Origin: JAVBNT01 sp031551355 | Lineage (GTDB): Bacteria; Vulcanimicrobiota; CADAWZ01 | Reading direction: 5' to 3' | Length of the DNA: 49,824 nucleotides | Assembly: GCA_031551355.1 (NCBI GenBank) | Contig: JAVBNT010000043.1 | Coordinates: forward strand, 1 to 49,824 | In this document: one piece after another, positions 33,739 to 42,210 of the stretch | Position numbering within the stretch: position 1 is the stretch's first letter | Layout: each line of letters starts with the position of its first letter | Program-made: the position numbers and the translations under genes | The notes under the pieces: generated by a model | Database searches by the model: none | Seen by the model: only the letters and a program-made list of their open reading frames with translations | What the model was told of the DNA's origin: nothing

Positions 33739-36700
33739 TCAGGACAAAGACAGTTTATCCGAAACAATTGCAATCTGCTCGGCAACGTCACGGAAACGTA
33801 TGTCTATGGCATAACACTCCTGATACATATTCAAAGCTTCCTCAAACAAACCTTGCTCAAAGTAAGCTTTGGCAAGATTATATCTCGTCTCCTGCTGTTC
33901 CTCATCAGGTGCGTCCAAATCCAAAATATTCTTAAATTGCTCAATTGAAAGCTCAAAGAATCCCTGTTTAAAGAAGACATTGCCAATAGCATTCAAGGCC
34001 GGCAGATGCGATGTTTCCATTTCAGAAGCCCGCATATATTCAAAAACAGCTTCCTCATAAAAACCCATCGCCTCGTAAAAACGACCAAGATAAATACGTG
34101 CGTTGCCTTCATCAAAACTGTCAAAAACCAATTTCCTATAAGATTTTATAACCGAAGATAAAAGGCCTTTCGGCAAAACTTTTCTCGCATAAGCTATAGA
34201 CTCGGAATACTCCGATTTATTTGCGTGAATAATAGCCAGATTAGACATCGCCTCATAAGAATCGGGGTTAATACTCAGAAGTTTTTCAAACAATGGCTGA
34301 CTCTCCGTCATAAAACCTGAGCTAGACATAGTATCAGCCATCCTCAGGAGATATTCCGAGTTATCAGGCTTCCATTGCTCTATTTTATCAAAATGCTCAT
34401 AAGCTTCGGAAGGAAGTCCCTGTTTCAGCAACAGGTCTATCATTGAGAAATAATTTTCAACAACATCGTCAATACGGTTGGAGTCGAGATAAATCGAAGA
34501 AATAGCCTCTTTGATTCTAAGGGATTCGGAATAATTACCAAGTTCCTCATACTGACTGGCTATAAATCCTAAAATCTCTACAGCCTTGTCAAAATCTCCT
34601 TTTTTCTCATATATTTTTTCTATCTGCTCCTGAAGGACAAGCCCTTTGTCCATATGTCCGTCATCAATAAGATCCTTGACTATTTTCTCAAAACCGATGA
34701 TACCATCGTCTATTTTCTCTTCCGCAAAATAAATTTCCTCAAGACGGGTGAACACAAGTTCTTCACGTTCAAATTCACCAAACTGTAAAGTACTCTGAAG
34801 AACAGCCATAAACTCATTCAATGCAAGTTCAGTTTGCTTATTTTTATAATAAGCTTCGGCAACCTTCAAAGCATAATCCCAGGACAACGAGCGGTTTCCC
34901 TGACGCTCAGAAAGCTCACTTAGCTTTCTTGTTATTTCTATAACCTTATCTGCCTCATCCTTATCCTTATACAAATGGACCAGCTCTTCAAGAATCTCAA
35001 TAGCTTCAGCCATAAGATCATATTCCAGATAAATGGAGCATATTTCTTCCCTCATATTGAGATTAAACGGCTGAAGAGCAATTATTTCACGCGCAATATC
35101 TTTCGCGTTTTGGTTCTCGCCTTCGGAAAGATAGTCCATCAGCAAAATACGGTAATGGCTGGTGGCATCCTCAAATTTCAATTTCTTTACAAAAATATCA
35201 ATCAGCTTTTGACGGTAATTTCTCGCCGAAGGCTCGATGTCAAGAATTTCGGAGAAAATATCCGCAGCGGCAAGGTCCAGCGTTTTGGCGATGTAGACCT
35301 CGGCAAGCTGAGCATATTTCAAAACTGCCTGTGCAGGATCTATATTGCGGTAAAGAGACGCAACCGTTCTCTGGGCAAATAAATTTTCCGGCGACAGCTG
35401 CAGAATCTTATTGCACATTTTAAGGGCATTATCGAACATCTCAAACTGCCGGTATATGTTAAAAATAACCAGATATCCGGCAATAGCCTTTTCAACATGT
35501 CCCCTGGCCGCCTGAACTTCACAAATTTTTTCCCGCAGCTCGGCATTGTCGGGAAGAAAAGCCAAAATTCTTCTATAAAGAATCTCTACCTCTTTATAAT
35601 CCCCCTTTGAAAACAAATGCTCGGCAATAAGGCGGGTTTCCTCAAGCGCTTCATTAAGTTCATCATTGGCAAGATATCTTTCCAGCAATATTTTCCGAAC
35701 CTCAATATGATTAGGTTCAAGCTCAAGAATTTTCCTGTACATCTCAAGAGCGGAGTCCCATCGGTCCATTTTAAGCAATATATCAGCTTTAGCAAACATC
35801 GCCTGTTTATAAGACGGATTATCTCTGATAATAGAGTCAAGAATTTTTATCGCACTTTCGTAATTACCCTTTTCCTTCTCTTCAATTGCCTGCTGGTAAT
35901 AAAGCTCAATCTGCTGCGGAAATTTTTTGACAAGCTCCTTATTCAAAAGACTTGCGTCCTCATCCTTACCCTGTTCACGAAGCAGTTTTACTACATGTAA
36001 AAACTGATCAAGCGCAACGTCCGTATCTCCCTGCCGATAGTGAATTTCTCCGACAATCTCGTTCGCCTTAATATTGTCCGGATCTATATCAAGCATCTTT
36101 TCACATACCGATAAACCTTCTTTAAGCATACCTTTTTCAAGATATGTCGAAGCTAAAAGCAAAAACTCAGGAATAGCTTCTTCTGCGGAACCGTCATTCA
36201 AAAGCAAGCCAATCAACTTATGTCTTGCCGATAAGTTACCGGAATCCATTTCCAAAATTTCCCTGTAAATAGAAATAAGCTTACGTCTTATTTCACTGTT
36301 GTCAGGAACCCATTCTATCAGTTTCTCATACAAGACAACAACCTTGTCAAGAAATCCCTCATCAGAATATATCGAGGCCAGCCTCAGACAACATTCCGTT
36401 GCTTTATCCATCTGGCCACGTTGCGAGTATATCTCGCCAAGACGTCCCAAAACATCTTTATTTCTGGGTTCAAAATTCAAAATGCGCTCAAAAACTCTGA
36501 TTGTATCAAGAACCTGATTGTTCTTTATATATAAATCACCGGCATTCCTAAACCACACTATCGTTCCCTGCGGAGTTCTGCCGCCGCGAATATATATCTC
36601 ACCAAGCATCTCGTAAGCATATGCGGCATCCATAGGAGCAAGTCTCACAACTTCCTGAAACTCGCCTACAGCCTCCTTATCCATACCTTTTTTCATATAA

Positions 36701-37191
36701 GCCTGACCGAGAACCATATGAATTCTCGCCGCTGACTCAGGCGGAGCCAATTCAAGACATGCCTTAAGATACTCTATGGAATCATCAAAATGTCCCTTTG
36801 CCTGAAGCAAAACACCTACATTATAAAAAACCTCAACACGGACACTGCTCACAAGTTCTTTAATTACATCTCCGACAGCGCCCCTCTGGCCCATCAAAAA
36901 GCTTTTCTTCGCCGCCTGATTTTCCAGATTTATAAGTTCCTGATAAACTGAAAGCGCATCGTCTACCATGCCGCGTTCCTGACATGATTTTGCCCACGCA
37001 AGATACTCCGCAACAGTAGCCTCAAACTCGCCGCCCTTCATATAGATATTTATTATATTGTGGCGAACAACTGCATTATGAGGTTCTATCTGCAGAGCCC
37101 TTTGATACATATCGACAGCTTCTTCAAGTCTGCCCTGAGCTGCAAGTTTATCGGCCTGCCCTGAAAACATTTCAAATTCTTTACTGGACAT
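33739..37191 (-). CDS. giant TPR protein B
   Basis: 1150 residues, all-helical TPR repeats from residue about 5 to the end, for example AAQGRLEEAVDMYQRALQIEPHN, AIKILDSIIRDNPSYKQAMFAK and YNLAKAYFEQGLFEEALNMY. No signal peptide or membrane helix is visible, so it is probably a cytoplasmic scaffold. ATG 37191 follows GGGAGG. Its first codons (MSSKEFEM) reappear in altered form at the start of the small gene just upstream (MSGKEFEL), a trace of tandem duplication. Proteins built only of TPRs near pilus genes (SgmX in myxobacteria) recruit the pilus machine to cell poles; a similar role here is inference. Confidence 0.8.
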   Translation of the reverse strand: MSSKEFEMFSGQADKLAAQGRLEEAVDMYQRALQIEPHNAVVRHNIINIYMKGGEFEATVAEYLAWAKSCQERGMVDDALSVYQELINLENQAAKKSFLMGQRGAVGDVIKELVSSVRVEVFYNVGVLLQAKGHFDDSIEYLKACLELAPPESAARIHMVLGQAYMKKGMDKEAVGEFQEVVRLAPMDAAYAYEMLGEIYIRGGRTPQGTIVWFRNAGDLYIKNNQVLDTIRVFERILNFEPRNKDVLGRLGEIYSQRGQMDKATECCLRLASIYSDEGFLDKVVVLYEKLIEWVPDNSEIRRKLISIYREILEMDSGNLSARHKLIGLLLNDGSAEEAIPEFLLLASTYLEKGMLKEGLSVCEKMLDIDPDNIKANEIVGEIHYRQGDTDVALDQFLHVVKLLREQGKDEDASLLNKELVKKFPQQIELYYQQAIEEKEKGNYESAIKILDSIIRDNPSYKQAMFAKADILLKMDRWDSALEMYRKILELEPNHIEVRKILLERYLANDELNEALEETRLIAEHLFSKGDYKEVEILYRRILAFLPDNAELREKICEVQAARGHVEKAIAGYLVIFNIYRQFEMFDNALKMCNKILQLSPENLFAQRTVASLYRNIDPAQAVLKYAQLAEVYIAKTLDLAAADIFSEILDIEPSARNYRQKLIDIFVKKLKFEDATSHYRILLMDYLSEGENQNAKDIAREIIALQPFNLNMREEICSIYLEYDLMAEAIEILEELVHLYKDKDEADKVIEITRKLSELSERQGNRSLSWDYALKVAEAYYKNKQTELALNEFMAVLQSTLQFGEFEREELVFTRLEEIYFAEEKIDDGIIGFEKIVKDLIDDGHMDKGLVLQEQIEKIYEKKGDFDKAVEILGFIASQYEELGNYSESLRIKEAISSIYLDSNRIDDVVENYFSMIDLLLKQGLPSEAYEHFDKIEQWKPDNSEYLLRMADTMSSSGFMTESQPLFEKLLSINPDSYEAMSNLAIIHANKSEYSESIAYARKVLPKGLLSSVIKSYRKLVFDSFDEGNARIYLGRFYEAMGFYEEAVFEYMRASEMETSHLPALNAIGNVFFKQGFFELSIEQFKNILDLDAPDEEQQETRYNLAKAYFEQGLFEEALNMYQECYAIDIRFRDVAEQIAIVSDKLSLS

Positions 37192-37934
37192 AATAACCTC
37201 CCAAACGTTGTATAGTGATAAAAATTATTGCCGACAAGCCTCAATTTTCAGGGAGACATCTTCGTAGGCCGTCCCAAGTTCATTATACAACCCTAAAGCC
37301 TCTTTCTTTTTACCGGATTCTTCATAAAAACCGGCAAGAATATACTGCATTTCTTTCTTTTCTTCGTCAGATCCGCGGTTTTCTCCCAAAGCATGAATCA
37401 ATGTTCTTACCGCAATGAACTCCATACCGGGTTTCATTGAAAAACACAACGCAAGCTGCAGGGTAGAAGGAATCATCAATGCGTCATCGCGCTTCGCTTT
37501 CTGAAATTGCTCTATAGCATCATCTATCCTGCCAAGCTGCTTATAGGTAATTCCAAGCTCAAATTCTTTACCGGACATAATTACCTCCCAACGTTGTATA
37601 GTGATAAAATTACTGCTGACAGGCCTCAATTTTTTTGGCGACATCCTTGTAGTCCGTCCCAAGTTCATTATACAACTCTAAAGCCTCTTTCTTTTTACCG
37701 GACTCTTCGTAAAAGCCGGCAAGGACATACTGCATTTCTTTCTTTTCTTCGTCAGTTCCGCGGTTTTCTTCCAAAGCTTTAACCAACGTTCTTATCGCAA
37801 TGGAGCGCATACCCGGTTTCATAGAAAAACACAACGCAAGCTGCAGGGAAGTCGGACCAAAGTCACGCTTCGTCTTCTGAAACTGCTCTATAGCATCGTC
37901 TATTCTGCCAAGCTGCTTATACATAACTCCAAGA
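37172..37934. repeat. 387-bp imperfect tandem duplication
   Basis: Copy 1 (37172-37558) and copy 2 (37559-37934) align with a period of about 387 bases. Each covers, in transcription order, the last ~105 codons of a TPR gene, its stop, the short spacer with CGTTGGGAGG, and the first few codons of the next gene. Shared signs include the spacer around TTGTATAGTGATAAAA and the ending GKKKEALxLYNELGT. The two copies have diverged moderately, mostly by substitutions plus some in-frame insertions. Confidence 0.85.
37225..37578 (-). CDS. small chimeric TPR protein created by tandem duplication
   Basis: 117 residues from ATG 37578 (GGGAGG about ten bases upstream). The first eight residues (MSGKEFEL) derive from the start of giant TPR protein B (MSSKEFEM), and the rest (YKQLGRIDDAIEQFQK... 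to GKKKEALGLYNELGTAYED) copies the C-terminal ~105 residues of the 1445-residue TPR protein upstream. The reading frame, SD and stop are intact, and the copies differ mostly by conservative changes, so it is probably expressed. It may interact with the same partners as the C-terminus of its parent. Confidence 0.75.
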   Translation of the reverse strand: MSGKEFELGITYKQLGRIDDAIEQFQKAKRDDALMIPSTLQLALCFSMKPGMEFIAVRTLIHALGENRGSDEEKKEMQYILAGFYEESGKKKEALGLYNELGTAYEDVSLKIEACRQ

Positions 37935-40900
37935 TGGAAACGATAGGAAAGATTTTCCGGAGACTCCTCCACCTTGGTTTTATAAGACTCGACGATCTCA
38001 TCCCTCAAGGCAGCATAGGACTCATCCATAGAAATCAGACGGGACAGAACCTGCATCGCATCATCAGGCTTGCCGCTTTCCAAAAGAAGATAAACATAAG
38101 CCTTGGTATTTTCAGTGTAAAACGGATCCTGTTCAAAATTTTCGGCATAAAAAGCAAGGGCCTTTTCCGTATCCGAAAGATGATTTGCAAGAACAGACGC
38201 CGCCTTATAACGAGCCTCTTTTTGCTCAGTGTCCATATCAATTATCTGATAATATGTATCAACTGCTTCCTGCCATTTCTGGGAAGCCGATAATTTCTCA
38301 GCCAGAAGCTGCATCTGGCCTAACGCATTATCCTTATCTCCTAAATCAAGATAAACGGATATTAACTCTTTCCTGGCAGAGATATCGTCAGGAGAAACGG
38401 ACAGAAATCTCATATACAGTTTCACCGTTTCAGCCGACTCAGATTTATCCATGTACTGCGCTGCAAGAATTTTTATATGTTCAAAAGCTTTATCCAGAAG
38501 TTCCTTATCAAAGTAAATATTTATAAGGTTTTCTCTTGCTTCAAAATACATCGGTCTCAAATTGACTATTTCCTCAAAAACAGTCATAGCTTCATCGACA
38601 TTGTCTCTGCTTATAAAATATTTACCGAGATCAAACTTGTTGGCCAACAACTGTTCTTCATCCCCCAGTTCACCGTATATAACTGAAAGCTGCTGATAAA
38701 TATCCACATCGTCGGGAATAAGGGCTTTAAGTTTTTCGAGAGCAAAGCAAACTTTTTGTAAATCATTTCTCTCCCTGAAACGGGACAGCAGCTCTTTATA
38801 CGCAGAAATAGCATCATCGGCAAGGCCGGCTTTTTCATAAGCAGCCGCAAGTTTTACATAAACATCTTCCGAGTTGGTTAACGAATAAACTTTTTTCAAA
38901 AGGGCCAGGGCTTTGTCCGGACTGATTTTATCAACGGAAACCTGACCAATCATATTCAGATGGTGCAGTGCGGCTTTGTCTATTTTCTGTTGAGAATATA
39001 TATCAATAAGTTCTTCTCTTGCTTCTATATTATCAGGATTTATCGCTAAAACCGATTGATAATATTCGAGAGCCAATAAGGTTTCATTATTAGCCATATA
39101 AATTCTGGCAATTGCGAGCATCGTTTCCTCTGCTAGTGAGATATCTCTATCCCACAAAGATATAGTCATTAACTTTGCAAGGAAATCAATATTGGACTCT
39201 TCTTTCTCAAGCAAAATTTTATACTGCTCTATAGATTCCTTAATAAGGCCATTATTAAAATACAATTCAGCCAGTTCAAGCCGGCGATCCCTATCTGCAG
39301 GATTAGTTTCCAATAACGTGTTGAAAATGTCTATGGCCGAAGACAAATCTCCTGAATTCAACTTGTCACTCAAGGATGAGGACAAATCTTCATTCGTATT
39401 TTTCACTTCACCCGAATAGACAAAGCCATCAGCGGCGGCAGTTCCCGAAGAATCCTGAATGGAAGCAGAGGGAGAAGGTAATTCACCAAAGTCCTTGCCG
39501 ACCGATTTCAGAGTATCAGCAGAAGGCGGTTGCTCCGGCTCGCCGGAAGTATCACCCTGCAGTAAAGAATCCTCCGACACGACAGGAGTGTCAAAAACAG
39601 AGTCCTGTACAACAGGCGGCTCCGGTGTAAACACCGATGAAGAAAATACAGAATCCGAACTCTCAGCAACTGGAGACGAGTCAAATGAAAAAGGACTCGC
39701 CTGCGGAATCTCGGAGTCTGCAGACAACTGCGGCTGCTGCGCAAAAATATTTTGTTCCGGAGGTTGAGCTACGGAAGAGAAAGGATCTTTTGCCGAAGAA
39801 AACGGATCTCCCAAATTGGAATCCATTGAAAAAACAGATTCCGCAGCCGACGGATCAGTCTGAGAAGTATCAGGAAAATTACCGGATCCAAAAACTGACG
39901 GATCCAGTAAAGACGTCTGTGGCGCTCCACCAAAAGCAGGAAAATCATTGCCGGAAAAAGGCGCAGCGATTTCTGCCTGGGTATCGCCAAAAGCAGGAAA
40001 AGCACCTCCAAAAGCAGAGGAATCCATCGCAGGCGGAGCTTGAGCTTCGCCGAAACCGGGGAAGTCGCCGCCGCCGAACGAAGGCATTTCCATCGCAGGC
40101 GGAGCCTGAGCTTCGCCGAAACCGGGGAAGTCGCCAAGGGCTGATTGAGATGCCGAAGTATCGTTAATGTTTTGTTGAGGAGCAGGACTGCTGTCAACCT
40201 CGGATGATTTACTTTTTCCTTTGGAAAATACAGATTTATCAGCATTTTCCACTATGGAATCCGACATTTCACTTTTTCTTGCAAATAATTGTTTTTTGGG
40301 AGTTGCCGACAATGTCGGCTTTGATTTACGCGAACCGCTCTTGGAGCGTAAAAGCGGTGTCTTAGGAGCATCTTCTTCTTCCGGCTGTGAATCTCCTGAC
40401 AGCACAGGTTTTGAAGATTTTCCTTTTCTGCCGCCAACAGCACCGCCTTTCGGCAGCAGTTTGCTAGATGAGGAGCCTTGCTGATCTTTCGGAATCAGCA
40501 AGGATGTTGTCTGTTTATCTTCATCCTTCCTTACCCTCGTAGAATCAGATATAGAGCGTGAATCAAAACCATCAGAGCCCTTGTCTCTTGTTTTCGTAAT
40601 TTTATCCCTGACCGAAGAATCCTTAACACCGGATTCAAATTTGGGCGGCTGAGACAATACCATTTCCGTCTCTACAGGGATAGGTTCATTTTCAAACGGT
40701 ACATCACCAAACAGAGGAATCTCCGCGGATTCCTGATTACCAAATTCTTTTACACCTGACGGAGGCTGGAAGTCCGATGCCATAGGCGAATCAACAGATA
40801 CAGACGGAGAAGACGGCGCAGAATCCAAGGGCATCGTCTGCTGTTGCGACTGTGACTCCGGCTCATAAACGTAATCATCGTCCAATCCCGGCACATGCGG

Positions 40901-41947
40901 CCGGAAAGGAGTTAGGATTTCATCATCCTCTTCACCAACAAGCGGAGCACCTAAATTGGTCAGCTCCCTGCAGGCGGTCGGATTTGTAGGATCCAGAGCA
41001 AGCACTCTCTGATAAAGCCTCACTGCCTTTTCGGTTTCCTCTATCGACTGATAGATATTCGATGCCGACAAATAATTTTTTATCGCCTCGACATGGTTTC
41101 CCTGGGCCTGATAAAGTTCTCCGAGTTTTTCTTTCGCCCTTACTTCCTGCGGGTCTATTGATAATATTTTACTGAATGCCAAAATAGCGTCTCTAAACTG
41201 CCCCTTAAGCTGACAGACATTTCCCAGAGCCATAAGAGCTTCGGAATTGCCAAGATCAAGTCTAAGCACAGCCCGGTATTCAATCTCGGCATCATTATAA
41301 CGCCTTAAAATCAGATATATATTCCCAAGCATCAACAGCAGTTGAGGATCATCTGCAATGATGACTTTCATTCGGCGAAACGCCTCCACGGCCTTTTCCA
41401 GCTCATTTCGCTGCAGATATGCGGTTCCTACACTCCTATAATGAGATGCAGCGTCGTTTATATGTCCATGGCTCATATACACTTCCGCCAGTTCAAGAGC
41501 AATCTCAAGGTTGTCGGGAGAAGTCTCCTGTGCGCTTCTCAAAAGCATAATCGACTCTTCACCTTTACCAAGCTCAATATAAAGCCTTGCAAGCTGCATA
41601 GACTGACGAACGACAGCATCGGTATCATTCTTTTTCTTATATATAAGTATAGTTCTGAGCCTTGCCTGATCATTCTCAGGCTGAATTTTTTGAATCCACC
41701 TTGCGACCTCTACAGCCTGATCAAGATCACCGGCATTTTCAAAAATATCCATAAGCTTAAAATACTGCTCTATAACACTGGGAATCAATCCCCTATACGA
41801 ATATATGGCAGCCGATTTATAACATGCATCTTCATTATTGGGATCTTGCTCAAGAACTTTTCTATAAAGCTCCAAAGCCTCATCCCATTTGGATTGTTCA
41901 TAAAGCTTCTCGGCTTCATCAAGCAGATTTCTCAGATTACCCGACAT
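37610..41947 (-). CDS. giant TPR protein A with a long disordered, FG-rich linker
   Basis: 1445 residues from ATG 41947 (AAGGTGG eight bases upstream; GTG 41959 overlaps it). Three parts: N-terminal TPRs (about 1-340); a low-complexity linker (about 345-860) rich in Ser, Pro, Gln, Asp, with Lys/Arg-rich patches (KTRDKGSDG, KSGSRKSKPT) then Phe-Gly-rich repeats (FPGFGEAQAPPAM, FPAFGGAP); and C-terminal TPRs (about 865-1445). No signal peptide or membrane helix. It is first in the eight-gene operon and lies just downstream of the pilMNOPQ operon. The domain plan, two structured arms joined by a flexible segment, suits a scaffold. Confidence 0.8.
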   Translation of the reverse strand: MSGNLRNLLDEAEKLYEQSKWDEALELYRKVLEQDPNNEDACYKSAAIYSYRGLIPSVIEQYFKLMDIFENAGDLDQAVEVARWIQKIQPENDQARLRTILIYKKKNDTDAVVRQSMQLARLYIELGKGEESIMLLRSAQETSPDNLEIALELAEVYMSHGHINDAASHYRSVGTAYLQRNELEKAVEAFRRMKVIIADDPQLLLMLGNIYLILRRYNDAEIEYRAVLRLDLGNSEALMALGNVCQLKGQFRDAILAFSKILSIDPQEVRAKEKLGELYQAQGNHVEAIKNYLSASNIYQSIEETEKAVRLYQRVLALDPTNPTACRELTNLGAPLVGEEDDEILTPFRPHVPGLDDDYVYEPESQSQQQTMPLDSAPSSPSVSVDSPMASDFQPPSGVKEFGNQESAEIPLFGDVPFENEPIPVETEMVLSQPPKFESGVKDSSVRDKITKTRDKGSDGFDSRSISDSTRVRKDEDKQTTSLLIPKDQQGSSSSKLLPKGGAVGGRKGKSSKPVLSGDSQPEEEDAPKTPLLRSKSGSRKSKPTLSATPKKQLFARKSEMSDSIVENADKSVFSKGKSKSSEVDSSPAPQQNINDTSASQSALGDFPGFGEAQAPPAMEMPSFGGGDFPGFGEAQAPPAMDSSAFGGAFPAFGDTQAEIAAPFSGNDFPAFGGAPQTSLLDPSVFGSGNFPDTSQTDPSAAESVFSMDSNLGDPFSSAKDPFSSVAQPPEQNIFAQQPQLSADSEIPQASPFSFDSSPVAESSDSVFSSSVFTPEPPVVQDSVFDTPVVSEDSLLQGDTSGEPEQPPSADTLKSVGKDFGELPSPSASIQDSSGTAAADGFVYSGEVKNTNEDLSSSLSDKLNSGDLSSAIDIFNTLLETNPADRDRRLELAELYFNNGLIKESIEQYKILLEKEESNIDFLAKLMTISLWDRDISLAEETMLAIARIYMANNETLLALEYYQSVLAINPDNIEAREELIDIYSQQKIDKAALHHLNMIGQVSVDKISPDKALALLKKVYSLTNSEDVYVKLAAAYEKAGLADDAISAYKELLSRFRERNDLQKVCFALEKLKALIPDDVDIYQQLSVIYGELGDEEQLLANKFDLGKYFISRDNVDEAMTVFEEIVNLRPMYFEARENLINIYFDKELLDKAFEHIKILAAQYMDKSESAETVKLYMRFLSVSPDDISARKELISVYLDLGDKDNALGQMQLLAEKLSASQKWQEAVDTYYQIIDMDTEQKEARYKAASVLANHLSDTEKALAFYAENFEQDPFYTENTKAYVYLLLESGKPDDAMQVLSRLISMDESYAALRDEIVESYKTKVEESPENLSYRFHLGVMYKQLGRIDDAIEQFQKTKRDFGPTSLQLALCFSMKPGMRSIAIRTLVKALEENRGTDEEKKEMQYVLAGFYEESGKKKEALELYNELGTDYKDVAKKIEACQQ
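40024..40135. repeat. 46-bp direct repeats encoding an FG-rich 22-residue unit
   Basis: 40024-40069 and 40090-40135 are identical except for one T/C difference, with a 66-base period. They encode GDFPGFGEAQAPPAM inside giant TPR protein A and are noticeably more GC-rich than the surrounding sequence. Confidence 0.85.
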
Positions 41948-42169
41948 TCCCTGCACCACCTTGCTGTATTCTCTTCATTAAATGTTGTACTTCAAAAAAA
42001 CAAATAGTAAACCTTATTGTAAATTTAAAATTTTATTTTTCCTTCAAGAAATCAAACAAATTAAATATTTAAAATTCTTCTAAAAACAAATTAAACCTCC
42101 ATGAAACATGGAGATTTACCAAAAAATAATAGTAAATACCGTCGGCAGCATAACTATAAGCTAAAATAA
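41948..42169. other. AT-rich leader region of the TPR/roadblock operon
   Basis: No gene is visible. A 7-bp hairpin (CTCCATG 42097-42103, CATGGAG 42107-42113, loop AAA) stands out. Below it, on the minus strand, TTGTTT and TAAAAT 18 bases apart (about 42059-42030) could be a weak promoter for the operon; the match is modest. Confidence 0.35.
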
Positions 42170-42206
42170 AATAAAAAAGCCCCCGGAATCTCCGAGGGCT
42201 TTTTCT
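42170..42206 (-). terminator. rho-independent terminator of the pilMNOPQ operon
   Basis: On the minus strand GCCCTCGG (42199-42192) pairs with CCGGGGGC (42186-42179) with one G-T pair around a 5-base loop; A residues precede it and TTTTTTATTTTATTTT follows. It begins a few bases past the pilQ stop. Confidence 0.88.
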
Positions 42207-42210
42207 AAAA

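Noticed and set aside
39637..40245. long frames on both strands in the low-complexity region (plus 176 residues, minus 158 residues)
   Set aside because: They arise from the biased codons of the disordered linker; their Arg/Leu- or Lys/Gln-rich translations have no family features.
33739..41947. CRISPR-like or other regular DNA repeats
   Set aside because: Periodicity comes from degenerate TPR codons; repeat units are not identical and there are no spacers.
41342..42007. 221-residue plus-strand frame
   Set aside because: It is antisense to the N-terminal TPRs of giant TPR protein A, has no SD and no recognisable motif.
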